From: LH-M37 sp965602855
GTDB lineage: Bacteria > Pseudomonadota > Gammaproteobacteria > SZUA-229
Direction of reading: 5' to 3'
NCBI GenBank assembly: GCA_965602855.1
Contig: CBFCZV010000017.1
Span: 1-56,785 of the forward strand
Length of the DNA stretch: 56,785 bases
The translations under genes and the position numbers were made by a program. The notes below the pieces were generated by a model, which saw nothing but the letters and a program-made list of their open reading frames with translations, was not told the DNA's origin and did no database searches. Shown here in pieces: positions 16,557 to 24,965 of this stretch (its first letter is position 1; the number at the start of each line of letters is the position of its first letter).

Positions 16557-17182
16557 ACTTGACCAGCGGTATCAGTCCAGCGATTAACGATGGCGCAGAA
16601 TAGTTCGGCTGTTTGTTTGGCATCATAAAGGGCTGAATGTGCCTGTTCATTGTCCCAGGGTAAGCCTGCTGCTTGAGCTGATCTTGAGAGCACGGTTTGG
16701 CCATAAGCCAGACCAGATAAGCTGACCGTATCAAAAACGCTGAAGGGATGAAATGGGTTGCGGCCAACCTTGCTTCTCACTGCAGCGGCGTTGATGAAAT
16801 TTAGATCCATGATGGTATTGTGGCCGACCATGATGGCGCGGTGGCAGCCATTTTTTTTCATGCATTTGCTGGAAAACTTGAACAGGCCACGAATGGCATC
16901 TTCTTCGGGCTTGGCCATGCGGAATGGGTGGTAAGGGTCGATGCCATTAATTTCCATCGATGCGGGTTCCATGTTGGAGCCTTCAAAGGGTTCTACGTGG
17001 CAGCTATATTCATCATCAAGGCTGAGATGACCTTCGTCATCAATCTTGATGTTGACAGCACCAATTTCGAGCAGGGCATCTTTGTTCTGGTCAAAACCGC
17101 CGCTTTCAATGTCGACAATGACAGGCAGAAAGCCGCGAAAACGTTGGGACATCAGGGGCTTATCAGGATCTGGGATAGACAT
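16547..17182 (-). CDS. rnt: Ribonuclease T
   Basis: A DEDDh 3'-5' exonuclease that trims tRNA CCA ends and matures the 3' ends of stable RNAs. The 211-residue protein keeps the catalytic set D24 and E26 (VDIESGG), D126 (HNTIMDLNF), H182 and D187 (HSALYDAKQTAEL), spaced as in E. coli RNase T. The start overlaps the pyrC stop by one base (TAATG), so translation is coupled to pyrC. Confidence 0.96.
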   Translation of the reverse strand: MSIPDPDKPLMSQRFRGFLPVIVDIESGGFDQNKDALLEIGAVNIKIDDEGHLSLDDEYSCHVEPFEGSNMEPASMEINGIDPYHPFRMAKPEEDAIRGLFKFSSKCMKKNGCHRAIMVGHNTIMDLNFINAAAVRSKVGRNPFHPFSVFDTVSLSGLAYGQTVLSRSAQAAGLPWDNEQAHSALYDAKQTAELFCAIVNRWTDTAGQVWV

Positions 17183-18216
17183 TATTTAATTAGTTTCCAG
17201 TTGAGCGTTTCGCCAGCCATCATTGGGATTAGCTTGTCACCGTCAGTCAACGGGTAGCTATCCGGGATCTGCCAGGATGTTCTTTCTAAGGTGATGGTTT
17301 CAGTATTGCGGCTGAGACCATAAAAATCTGGGCCATTAAAACTGGCAAAAGTCTCCAGCTTGTCGAGGGCATTCATTTCTTCAAAAGCGGTGGCGTACAT
17401 TTCGATGGCCGCGTGTGCAGAGAACATGCCAGCGCAGCCACAGCCGCTTTCCTTGTTATCTTTAGTATGCGGTGCGCTGTCGGTGCCGAGAAAAAACTTT
17501 TTGTGACCAGAGGTGGCGGCGTGTAGCAGAGCCTGACGGTGTTGCTCACGTTTGAGCACGGGCAGACAGTAATTATGTGGTCGCAGGCCACCCTTGAATA
17601 TGGCGTTTCTATTCAATAATAAATGCTGTGGCGTGATGGTGGCACCAATAGTGAGGCCGGTATTGAGCACAAATTCAACCGCATCAGCGGTAGTGATATG
17701 TTCAAAAACAATTTTGAGTTTGGGGAAGCGGTTCATCAAAGGCATCAGCACCTGATCGATGAAGGCTTTTTCGCGATCAAAGACATCGATATCAGGGGCG
17801 GTGGCTTCACCGTGTACCAGCAGTGGTAGACCCACTTCTTCCATGGCGGCGAGGGCAGCATCGCATTTGCGTATATCGGTCACGCCAGCCGATGAATTGG
17901 TGGTGGCACCAGCTGGGTAGAGTTTTACAGCTTTCACGAAACAGCTTTTTTCTGCCAGAAGAATTTCTTCGGGGCTAGTGTCGTCGGTCAAATACAGTGT
18001 CATCAATGGTTCAAAATCACTCTTGCCGATGGCATAAATGATGCGGTCAACATATTCGACGGCCTGTTTAACGGTGGTCACCGGTGGCTGTAAATTGGGC
18101 ATGACAATGGCACGTGCGAACTGCTTTGCGGTAAAGGGTGCAACGTGCTTGAGCATGTCACCATCGCGCAGGTGGACGTGCCAGTCATCGGGTCGGGTAA
18201 TTTGCAATTGAGTCAT
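17182..18216 (-). CDS. pyrC: Dihydroorotase PyrC
   Basis: Cyclises carbamoyl aspartate to dihydroorotate in pyrimidine synthesis. The 344-residue protein is of the E. coli PyrC type: metal ligands H13 and H15 in DWHVHLRDG, K98 in VKLYPAGATTNS as the carbamylated lysine, and the catalytic aspartate in FFLGTDSAPH. It lies upstream of rnt with a one-base overlap, and this pyrC-rnt pairing occurs in many gammaproteobacteria. It diverges from the membrane protein-mpl-ubiX run. Confidence 0.97.
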   Translation of the reverse strand: MTQLQITRPDDWHVHLRDGDMLKHVAPFTAKQFARAIVMPNLQPPVTTVKQAVEYVDRIIYAIGKSDFEPLMTLYLTDDTSPEEILLAEKSCFVKAVKLYPAGATTNSSAGVTDIRKCDAALAAMEEVGLPLLVHGEATAPDIDVFDREKAFIDQVLMPLMNRFPKLKIVFEHITTADAVEFVLNTGLTIGATITPQHLLLNRNAIFKGGLRPHNYCLPVLKREQHRQALLHAATSGHKKFFLGTDSAPHTKDNKESGCGCAGMFSAHAAIEMYATAFEEMNALDKLETFASFNGPDFYGLSRNTETITLERTSWQIPDSYPLTDGDKLIPMMAGETLNWKLIK

Positions 18217-18220
18217 GGTT

Positions 18221-18250
18221 TTGGAAACAGTGTTATTCTTTGCGTATTAT
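18221..18250 (+). promoter_or_regulatory. Candidate promoter for the mpl-ubiX run
   Basis: TTGGAA (18221-18226) and TATTAT (18245-18250) are separated by 18 bases in the divergent gap and would start RNA about 25 bases before the gene at 18282. Confidence 0.4.
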
Positions 18251-18281
18251 GCACTAATGTGAATTAGTAGAGGAGTTCTTA

Positions 18282-18794
18282 ATGCCTGTTGCCCAAAAAA
18301 TTATAATCATGCTGCTGTTGAAAACTGCGCCGCAGGATTTGCCTTATTCCACAGGATTAATGGGGCGGGTGATTCTTCTGTATCTGGTTAGTGGCATTGT
18401 GGTGGTGGGTGACGTGGTTGAGCCATCGCTGGCTCTGGCTCGAATGCTGCTCAATACCGGAATTATATTGTTTTTCAGTTATGTGATTTTGGCCGCGCTG
18501 AATTTAAAGGCGCGTTTCGTACAAATGATTACTGCATTGATCGGAACCGGCATTGTTTTTAATCTGCTGGCCTGGCCCGTATTGAGTTACAACGCGATAG
18601 AGCCTGAATCCGAATTAGCTCTGCAATTATTCTCACTGATGGTGTTGATGTTGATAAGCTGGGAGATACTGGTGAATGCACATATTTTTCGAAATGCCCT
18701 GGGTACAAAAATGACTCAGGCGGTGATTTTGTCGATGGCCTTATTTTTTGTTTCGCTGACACTTTCTCAGCTGGTTTTTCCGGAGTCCTCCTGA
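18282..18794 (+). CDS. Conserved-looking membrane protein of unknown function
   Basis: A 170-residue protein with four predicted membrane helices (about 27-45, 53-72, 78-100 and 110-130) plus a hydrophobic C-terminal segment (about 143-165). I do not recognise the family. The start has a strong AGGAG ribosome site at proper spacing. The stop overlaps the mpl start (TGATG), so synthesis is coupled to a peptidoglycan-recycling ligase. A role in the envelope is only suggested by this context. Confidence 0.8.
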   Translation: MPVAQKIIIMLLLKTAPQDLPYSTGLMGRVILLYLVSGIVVVGDVVEPSLALARMLLNTGIILFFSYVILAALNLKARFVQMITALIGTGIVFNLLAWPVLSYNAIEPESELALQLFSLMVLMLISWEILVNAHIFRNALGTKMTQAVILSMALFFVSLTLSQLVFPESS

Positions 18795-20149
18795 TGCACA
18801 TTCATATCCTCGGTATCTGCGGCACCTTTATGGGTGGCATCGCCGTGCTGGCAAGGCAGGCGGGACACACCGTAAGTGGTTCGGATGAAAATGTCTATCC
18901 GCCCATGAGTACGCAGCTTGAAGAGCAGGGCATTACACTTAGCGAAGGTTACAAACCGGAAAATATTCCTGCCGATGTGGATCAGGTGGTGGTGGGCAAT
19001 GTCATGTCACGGGGTAATCCGGCGCTGGAATTTGTCATGAACCGTAACCTTCCTTACACTTCGGGGCCACAGTGGCTGGCTGAAAATGTATTGAATGATC
19101 GCTGGGTGCTGGCAGTGGCGGGTACGCATGGTAAAACCACGACTTCATCGATGCTGGCCTGGATACTGCAATACGCGGGCATGGAGCCTGGTTTTCTGAT
19201 CGGCGGTGTGCCGGGTAACTTTGGCCTGTCGGCGCGATTTGGAAACGAGCCTTTTTTTGTCGTCGAAGCCGATGAATACGACACCGCCTTTTTCGACAAG
19301 CGTTCCAAGTTTGTTCACTACCGACCACGCACGGTCATTCTCAATAATCTTGAATTTGATCACGCCGATATTTTTGAAAATCTCGATGCCATTAAAAAAC
19401 AGTTTCACCATCTGGTGCGCACCGTGCCGGGGCGTGGTTTACTGGTGGTCAATGGTGACGATAAAAATCTGGAAGATGTCATGCAACAGGGCTGCTGGTC
19501 GCAACGTGAGAGTTTTTCACTGGATGGTGAGCAGTGGTCGATTAAAAATTGTTCTGACGATGGAAAAAGTTTTGATGTTTATCTCGAAGGTAAACACGAA
19601 GGTTCAGTCAACTGGAATATGAACGGTTCGCACAATCGCATGAATGCGCTGGCAGCGATTGCCGCAGCAAGACACGCGGGTGTGCCGGTGAAGCACGGCT
19701 GCGATGCCATGGCTGAATTCAAGGGTATAAAACGCCGCATGGAAATACGCGGTGTTGTGCGTGGCGTTACTGTTTATGATGATTTTGCACATCATCCAAC
19801 GGCGATTGAAGAAACACTGGTGGCAATGCAGGAAGTTGCCAAAGGCGGGCGTGTGATTGCTGTGCTGGAACCGCGCTCCAATACCATGCGCATGGGTGTG
19901 CATCAGGATAGTTTGATTCATTCACTGCAGGCGGCGGATGAGATATATTTATATCAACCCAAAGACATGGACTGGGCTTTGGATGAAGTGGCTAAACAAT
20001 CAGAAAAACCGGCGCAGGTTTTTGAAGATGTCGAAAAAATTATTCATAAAATTTGTACCGAAGCACGAGAAGGTGATCAGGTCATCATTATGAGTAACGG
20101 TGGTTTTGAATCTATTCATACTAAATTATTAAGTGCTTTAGAGCAGTAG
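18794..20149 (+). CDS. mpl: UDP-N-acetylmuramate:L-Ala-gamma-D-Glu-meso-DAP ligase Mpl
   Basis: Reattaches recovered murein tripeptide to UDP-MurNAc, the key step of peptidoglycan recycling. The 451-residue Mur-ligase-fold protein has HILGICGTFMGG at the N-terminus (UDP-binding, like MurC), the ATP P-loop GTHGKTT (110-116), VVEADEYDTAFFDKRS and the C-terminal domain motif DFAHHPTAI. The start overlaps the upstream membrane-protein stop by one base. ubiX follows after 8 bases. Confidence 0.97.
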   Translation: MHIHILGICGTFMGGIAVLARQAGHTVSGSDENVYPPMSTQLEEQGITLSEGYKPENIPADVDQVVVGNVMSRGNPALEFVMNRNLPYTSGPQWLAENVLNDRWVLAVAGTHGKTTTSSMLAWILQYAGMEPGFLIGGVPGNFGLSARFGNEPFFVVEADEYDTAFFDKRSKFVHYRPRTVILNNLEFDHADIFENLDAIKKQFHHLVRTVPGRGLLVVNGDDKNLEDVMQQGCWSQRESFSLDGEQWSIKNCSDDGKSFDVYLEGKHEGSVNWNMNGSHNRMNALAAIAAARHAGVPVKHGCDAMAEFKGIKRRMEIRGVVRGVTVYDDFAHHPTAIEETLVAMQEVAKGGRVIAVLEPRSNTMRMGVHQDSLIHSLQAADEIYLYQPKDMDWALDEVAKQSEKPAQVFEDVEKIIHKICTEAREGDQVIIMSNGGFESIHTKLLSALEQ

Positions 20150-20157
20150 GTAGTTAC

Positions 20158-20793
20158 ATGTCCAACAATACATCACCTCAACCCACCATCGCACTCGGCA
20201 TAACCGGTGCGTCCGGCGTGCAATACAGTTTTCGCTTACTGGAGCAATTATTAAAAGCAGACTGCAAAGTTTATTTAATGATTAGCAAAGCGGCGCAAGT
20301 CGTGATCGGCATGGAAACTGAATTATCATTACCGGGAAGAGCCAGTGAAATTCAAAAATTTCTTATCGACAAATATGGCATCTATGATCAACACCTTGAT
20401 AGACAGAGGCTGCAGGTATTTGGTGAGGACGAATGGACAGCACCTGTTGCCAGTGGTTCGAACGATGTGAATGCCATGGTGGTCTGTCCCTGTTCCATGG
20501 GTGCGTTATCGGCGATTGCCTGTGGGGCCAGTAACAACCTGTTAGAACGTGCGGCGGATGTTGTTTTAAAAGAACGTAAAAAATTAATCGTCGTGCCACG
20601 TGAAACACCGTATTCGGATATTCATTTAGAGAATATGCTCAAGCTGTCGCGGATGGATGCGGTGATAGTTGATGCGAATCCGGGGTTTTATAATCAACCT
20701 AAGTCGGTTGACGATTTGGTGGATTTTGTTGTTGCGAAAGTTTTGGATCAACTAGGCGTGGAGCATGAACTTCAGCCTAAATGGGGTGAATAG
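20158..20793 (+). CDS. ubiX: Flavin prenyltransferase UbiX
   Basis: Makes prenylated FMN, the cofactor of the UbiD decarboxylase in ubiquinone synthesis. The 211-residue flavoprotein has the FMN-binding GITGASG (14-20), VCPCSMGALSAIACG, and the VPRETPYSDIHLENML block with the catalytic region. No ubiD is in the window. It converges on the EAL gene with a four-base gap. Confidence 0.96.
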   Translation: MSNNTSPQPTIALGITGASGVQYSFRLLEQLLKADCKVYLMISKAAQVVIGMETELSLPGRASEIQKFLIDKYGIYDQHLDRQRLQVFGEDEWTAPVASGSNDVNAMVVCPCSMGALSAIACGASNNLLERAADVVLKERKKLIVVPRETPYSDIHLENMLKLSRMDAVIVDANPGFYNQPKSVDDLVDFVVAKVLDQLGVEHELQPKWGE

Positions 20794-20797
20794 CTAA

Positions 20798-22093
20798 TCA
20801 GCTTGCTGGTAGTGAATCATGTTTTAATAAGCTAATAAACTCATCATACGGCACCGGCCTAGAATACAAATACCCCTGCCCAAAGTCACAACCGAACTCA
20901 TCCAGCTGCCGACTTTCTTTTTTCTCCTCAATACCTTCGGCAATTATTTTCATATTTAGATTCTGTGCCAGTAACGATATGGTGCGAACGATCTCCATGC
21001 TGCGCTCGTTAGTGAACATAGCATTAACAAATGACTGATCAATTTTAAGTGTATCGATAGGGAATCGGTGTAGATAACTGAAACTTGAATAGCCGGTGCC
21101 GAAGTCATCGATGGCGATGCTGAAGTCGGCGGCTTTTAATTTGTTTAAACTTATTTCTGCAAGCTCGGGGTTGGTCATGAGTATACTTTCGGTGATTTCA
21201 AGTTTTATGCAGTCATTGCTTATGCCTGCATTTTTGACGGCGTTATCGATATCCTTCATGAATGATTCAGATTCAAATTGCACGGCAGACAGGTTGATGC
21301 TCATGTAAATGTTCTGATGTTTTCTGAATTCCTGTGCAGCGAGGCAGGCCTGTTCGGTGATCCATTTGCCCAGTGGAATAATCAATCCTGTTTTTTCTGC
21401 GAGGGCGATAAATTGGTCTGGAGGTGTGAAGCCCAGAGTCGGGCTGTTCCAGCGGATCAGTGCTTCACAACCTGCAATAGTGCCTTGTGGGATATTAACA
21501 ATGGGCTGGTAATAGAGTTCGAATTCATTATTTTCCAGTGCGTTTTTAAGGTTGTTCTCTCGGGTAACACTCTTGCTGGTCAGATCCAGATCTCTATTGA
21601 TATCATCTGATGTACCGCCAGATGATTGCCGTTTTGTCATAGCGGTGGCCAGTTTGCCGGACAGGCTGAGATACTGTTTGAAGAAACTGCTGATGGTGCT
21701 GTTGGCAGAAGTTGCTTCGTGTTCCTTCAGGCTGCTGGAAACATCGTGGAGCCGAGCATGAACATCGCGATAACGCTCCAGTACAACCTGTAGCAACATT
21801 CTAACGGTGGGGTCGGACAGCTCGATTTTCTTGGCGATGTAATCACGTGAAATAACTAACAGTTCTACATCGGTTTTGGCTGTGGCGGTTGCAGAGCGAA
21901 AGCTGTTATCGATCAGTGCCATCTCGCCAAATAATTCAGCTTTTTCCAGTGTGGCAAAAGCTGAATGCTTACCATTGATGAGCATGGATAACTCGATTTC
22001 ACCGCTCTGGATAATATAGGCGCAATCACCGGGTTCGCCTTCCTGAAAAACCAGTGTGCCAGCATCTATTTTTTTTGTGATTTCTGTATCCAT
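20798..22093 (-). CDS. cNMP-binding/EAL cyclic-di-GMP phosphodiesterase
   Basis: A 431-residue protein with a CAP-type nucleotide-binding domain (about 5-115, with GEMALIDNSFRSATA as the phosphate-binding cassette), a linker (about 120-185), and an EAL domain (about 186-425). All catalytic signatures are intact: EAL 210-212, EITES 299-303, DDFGTG 329-334, K350, AEGIE 385-389 and QGYLYSRP 406-413. It is therefore probably an active c-di-GMP phosphodiesterase, perhaps gated by a cyclic nucleotide (inference). No membrane segment is present. It may be co-transcribed with kdsB, 75 bases upstream. Confidence 0.93.
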   Translation of the reverse strand: MDTEITKKIDAGTLVFQEGEPGDCAYIIQSGEIELSMLINGKHSAFATLEKAELFGEMALIDNSFRSATATAKTDVELLVISRDYIAKKIELSDPTVRMLLQVVLERYRDVHARLHDVSSSLKEHEATSANSTISSFFKQYLSLSGKLATAMTKRQSSGGTSDDINRDLDLTSKSVTRENNLKNALENNEFELYYQPIVNIPQGTIAGCEALIRWNSPTLGFTPPDQFIALAEKTGLIIPLGKWITEQACLAAQEFRKHQNIYMSINLSAVQFESESFMKDIDNAVKNAGISNDCIKLEITESILMTNPELAEISLNKLKAADFSIAIDDFGTGYSSFSYLHRFPIDTLKIDQSFVNAMFTNERSMEIVRTISLLAQNLNMKIIAEGIEEKKESRQLDEFGCDFGQGYLYSRPVPYDEFISLLKHDSLPAS

Positions 22094-22168
22094 GAGCTAG
22101 AGGTAATAATCTATTTATGAATTTGTCTGTAAGTATAGCGCTAATTTTTATACTTTGATAAGCAGTGA

Positions 22169-22900
22169 TTATGATGCAAATATGGCTTGTGCTTTTTCCA
22201 GGTCAGCCGGTGTATCCACGGATAAGCTATGGAAATCTTCAATCACTGTGACGTGTATATCTATATTATTTTCTAGTGCGCGTAATTGTTCCAGACTTTC
22301 AGTCTGTTCCAGTGGTGTGCGTTCTATGTTGGTTATGGCTTGCAGCGTGGCACGGGTGTAAATGTAAACGCCGATATGCCCCAGCGCCTGCTCGGGCAGC
22401 TCGCCACTGTGGCAGAGTGGGATGCAGTTTCTGGAAAAATACAGTGCATTGCCGTTGAGTTTGGTCACTACTTTGACGGTGTGCGGGTCGCTCATAATCG
22501 TCTTGTCATTAATATGATGCGCCAATGTGCCCATGGTTGGATTTTGCTGATTAATAAAATCAACCGTTAGCTTATCGATATGATCTGGGTCGAGCAGGAC
22601 TTCATCACCCTGAATATTAACGAAGACATCAGCATCAGAATGCTGGTTCATGTATTCGGCGATGCGATCAGTGCCGGAGGCGCACTTGTTTGAAGTCATC
22701 ACAGCATGATGCCCTGCTTTTGTAATGGTATTCAGAATCCGCTCATCATCGGTTAGTACCACTACGTCGTGTAGTTGTTTTGCCTGTTTGGCTCTTTCCA
22801 GCACATGCAGTACCATGGGTTTGCCAGCGATATCGCAAAGTGGTTTTCCGGGTAATCGGGTCGAGGCGTAGCGACTGGGTATGCAGCCTATGATTTTCAT
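22169..22900 (-). CDS. kdsB: CMP-Kdo synthetase KdsB
   Basis: Activates Kdo with CTP for LPS inner-core assembly. The 243-residue cytidylyltransferase shows IPSRYASTRLPGKPL (7-21, nucleotide-binding), VNIQGDE (metal-binding) and the conserved LEQLRALE near the C-terminus. Its product is the donor used by WaaA at 49429-50661 in this window. Confidence 0.97.
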   Translation of the reverse strand: MKIIGCIPSRYASTRLPGKPLCDIAGKPMVLHVLERAKQAKQLHDVVVLTDDERILNTITKAGHHAVMTSNKCASGTDRIAEYMNQHSDADVFVNIQGDEVLLDPDHIDKLTVDFINQQNPTMGTLAHHINDKTIMSDPHTVKVVTKLNGNALYFSRNCIPLCHSGELPEQALGHIGVYIYTRATLQAITNIERTPLEQTESLEQLRALENNIDIHVTVIEDFHSLSVDTPADLEKAQAIFAS

Positions 22901-23012
22901 ATTGTGTCCAGTATCAGTGTGTTTTGCTTGTGCAAAATCAGATGCAATGAGACGATGATGCTACGGGCAAACACCCGCTCAGTCAAAAGATAACGATGAT
23001 TAGGAATACTTG

Positions 23013-23963
23013 ATGAATGCTTCCAGCTCAAATTTGGCCAAAGCCTCAACAACTATATTGAAACAGGCCGCGGAAAGTATCGCGCAGGTGATTCTGGGCA
23101 AGGATGATCAAATACGTCTAGCGCTGACCTGTCTGGTGGCGCAGGGGCATTTGTTGATCGAGGATACCCCGGGCGTGGGCAAGACAACGCTGGCGCACAC
23201 CATTGCTCAGGTCATGGGGCTGGATTTTCAGCGCATTCAATTTACCAGTGACTTATTGCCCGCTGATATTCTGGGAGCAGCTATTTATAATCGAGAGCAG
23301 GCGGCTTTTGAATTTCATCAGGGGCCGATATTTTCTAATTTTATTCTGGCCGATGAAGTCAATCGCGCCACGCCCAAAACTCAAAGCGCCCTGCTGGAGG
23401 CCATGGAAGAGAAGCAGGTGACGGTAGAAGGTGAGACACGTGCACTGCCACAACCATTCTTTGTAATTGCGACGCAGAACCCGGTGCATCAGCTGGGCAC
23501 CTATCCCTTGCCTGAATCCCAGCTCGATCGTTTTTTGATGCGCATACATCTAGGTTATCCCGATAAAAAAGCGGAACGTGAGCTATTGCAGGGGGCTGAT
23601 CGTCGTCAGATGATCGAGCATATTAAGCCCGTGCTCAATGGCGGCAAACTGCTGACCATCCAGAAACAGGCGGCAAAAATTCATGTTGCTGATGCCCTGT
23701 TAGATTACATTCAGGCCGTGCTCGAATTCACGCGCAATTCACCGATGTTTGAATTTGGCCTGTCACCGCGTGGTGGTCTGGCTTTGTTGAATGCGGCACG
23801 CTCTTTAGCTTTGATAGAAGGCCAGGAATTTGTTTTACCCGAACACATTAAAGCCGTGATGGCGGCAGTGGTTGACCATCGCCTCGAAATGTCCAGTGAT
23901 GACTTGAGTGATCAGGGTAAGACAGCGGCGGCCTATATTTCTGAATCAGTTCCTATTCCTTAG
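23013..23963 (+). CDS. MoxR-family AAA+ ATPase
   Basis: A 316-residue MoxR chaperone-like ATPase with Walker A TPGVGKTT (52-59), Walker B FILADEVNRA (about 112-121), sensor-1 FFVIATQNP and the C-terminal lid (FGLSPRGGLALL). MoxR proteins assist assembly or metal insertion of partner proteins. ATG 23013 is chosen over a TTG three bases earlier; AGGA precedes it at good spacing. It is first of the classic MoxR-DUF58-transglutaminase set, with DUF58 starting 15 bases after its stop. Confidence 0.94.
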   Translation: MNASSSNLAKASTTILKQAAESIAQVILGKDDQIRLALTCLVAQGHLLIEDTPGVGKTTLAHTIAQVMGLDFQRIQFTSDLLPADILGAAIYNREQAAFEFHQGPIFSNFILADEVNRATPKTQSALLEAMEEKQVTVEGETRALPQPFFVIATQNPVHQLGTYPLPESQLDRFLMRIHLGYPDKKAERELLQGADRRQMIEHIKPVLNGGKLLTIQKQAAKIHVADALLDYIQAVLEFTRNSPMFEFGLSPRGGLALLNAARSLALIEGQEFVLPEHIKAVMAAVVDHRLEMSSDDLSDQGKTAAAYISESVPIP

Positions 23964-23978
23964 CGGTTTGGTTTATTC

Positions 23979-24965
23979 GTGAGCTTCAGTTCTTCACTTA
24001 AATCTTTTTTTCAGTTGCCGAATTTTACTCGAAAGCCGGTGTTCAATTTTATTTCTAAACGGATAGGCCCTTTTAAAGGAATGGTGGTGCTGGATCGTCG
24101 TCGTGTTTATATTTTGCCGACAAAAGCAGGGCTGGTTTTTTTATTGCTGCTGCTATTGCTATTGATTGGTTCAATCAATTACGACAAGAGCCTTGGTTTT
24201 GTTTTAACGTTTATGCTGGTTGGCCTGGGTAATGTGGTCATGTTTTCGACCTGGAAAAACCTGGCGGGTTTAAGACTTCGTGCCGGTGGTTGCTTGCCAG
24301 TGTTTGCCGGTGAAAAAGCCAACTTTGCCGTGCAGCTTGAAAATCCAGATGCGCAGACGCGCTATTCGATTGCGGTCACCCATCAGGGGCAGGAATTTGA
24401 AGTTATTGATGTGCCCGTTGGTGCTGTATCACTGCTGCATTTTCAGGTGGATGCAGCGCAACGAGGCATTCTTGATGCAGGTCGCTTCCGTTTGTACACC
24501 GAATTTCCAGCAGGTCTGTTTGTGGCCTGGACCTGGATGGATTTGTCCATGCAGTGTCTGGTTTATCCGCGACCCGCCAACAGGGCAGAACTACCCGTTT
24601 CAAATTCCAGTGAAGAAGGTGATCAGGATATGAAGGGTGCAGGACTGGAAGAATATGTAGGTCTGAGAAAATATCAGCAGGGTGATTCATGGCGGCGGAT
24701 TGCGTGGAAAGTGGTAGCGCGTAATGACGATCTTGTGACCAAGGAATTCTCCGGCGGTATGCCGCAGAGGCAGTGGATAGACTGGCAAGCCTTAGTCATG
24801 TCAGGCACTGAAGCACGGCTATCAGCCATGACGCGTCTGGTGATTGATGCGGAAGAAGCCGGTCGGCACTATGGCTTGCGTCTGCCGAATATGGAAATTG
24901 AGCCAGCGCACGGGCGAGCCCATTATGCGCATTGTTTAAAGGTGCTGGCACTCTATGGCCGTTGA
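23979..24965 (+). CDS. DUF58 domain protein
   Basis: A 328-residue protein starting with GTG. Two hydrophobic helices (about 50-65 and 70-90) anchor it in the membrane. The C-terminal DUF58 core is marked by GLEEYVGLRKYQQGD and SWRRIAWKVVARND. The family has a von Willebrand A-like fold. Its function is unproven, though it always travels with MoxR and transglutaminase genes. The gene overlaps the transglutaminase by 11 bases. Confidence 0.9.
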   Translation: MSFSSSLKSFFQLPNFTRKPVFNFISKRIGPFKGMVVLDRRRVYILPTKAGLVFLLLLLLLLIGSINYDKSLGFVLTFMLVGLGNVVMFSTWKNLAGLRLRAGGCLPVFAGEKANFAVQLENPDAQTRYSIAVTHQGQEFEVIDVPVGAVSLLHFQVDAAQRGILDAGRFRLYTEFPAGLFVAWTWMDLSMQCLVYPRPANRAELPVSNSSEEGDQDMKGAGLEEYVGLRKYQQGDSWRRIAWKVVARNDDLVTKEFSGGMPQRQWIDWQALVMSGTEARLSAMTRLVIDAEEAGRHYGLRLPNMEIEPAHGRAHYAHCLKVLALYGR

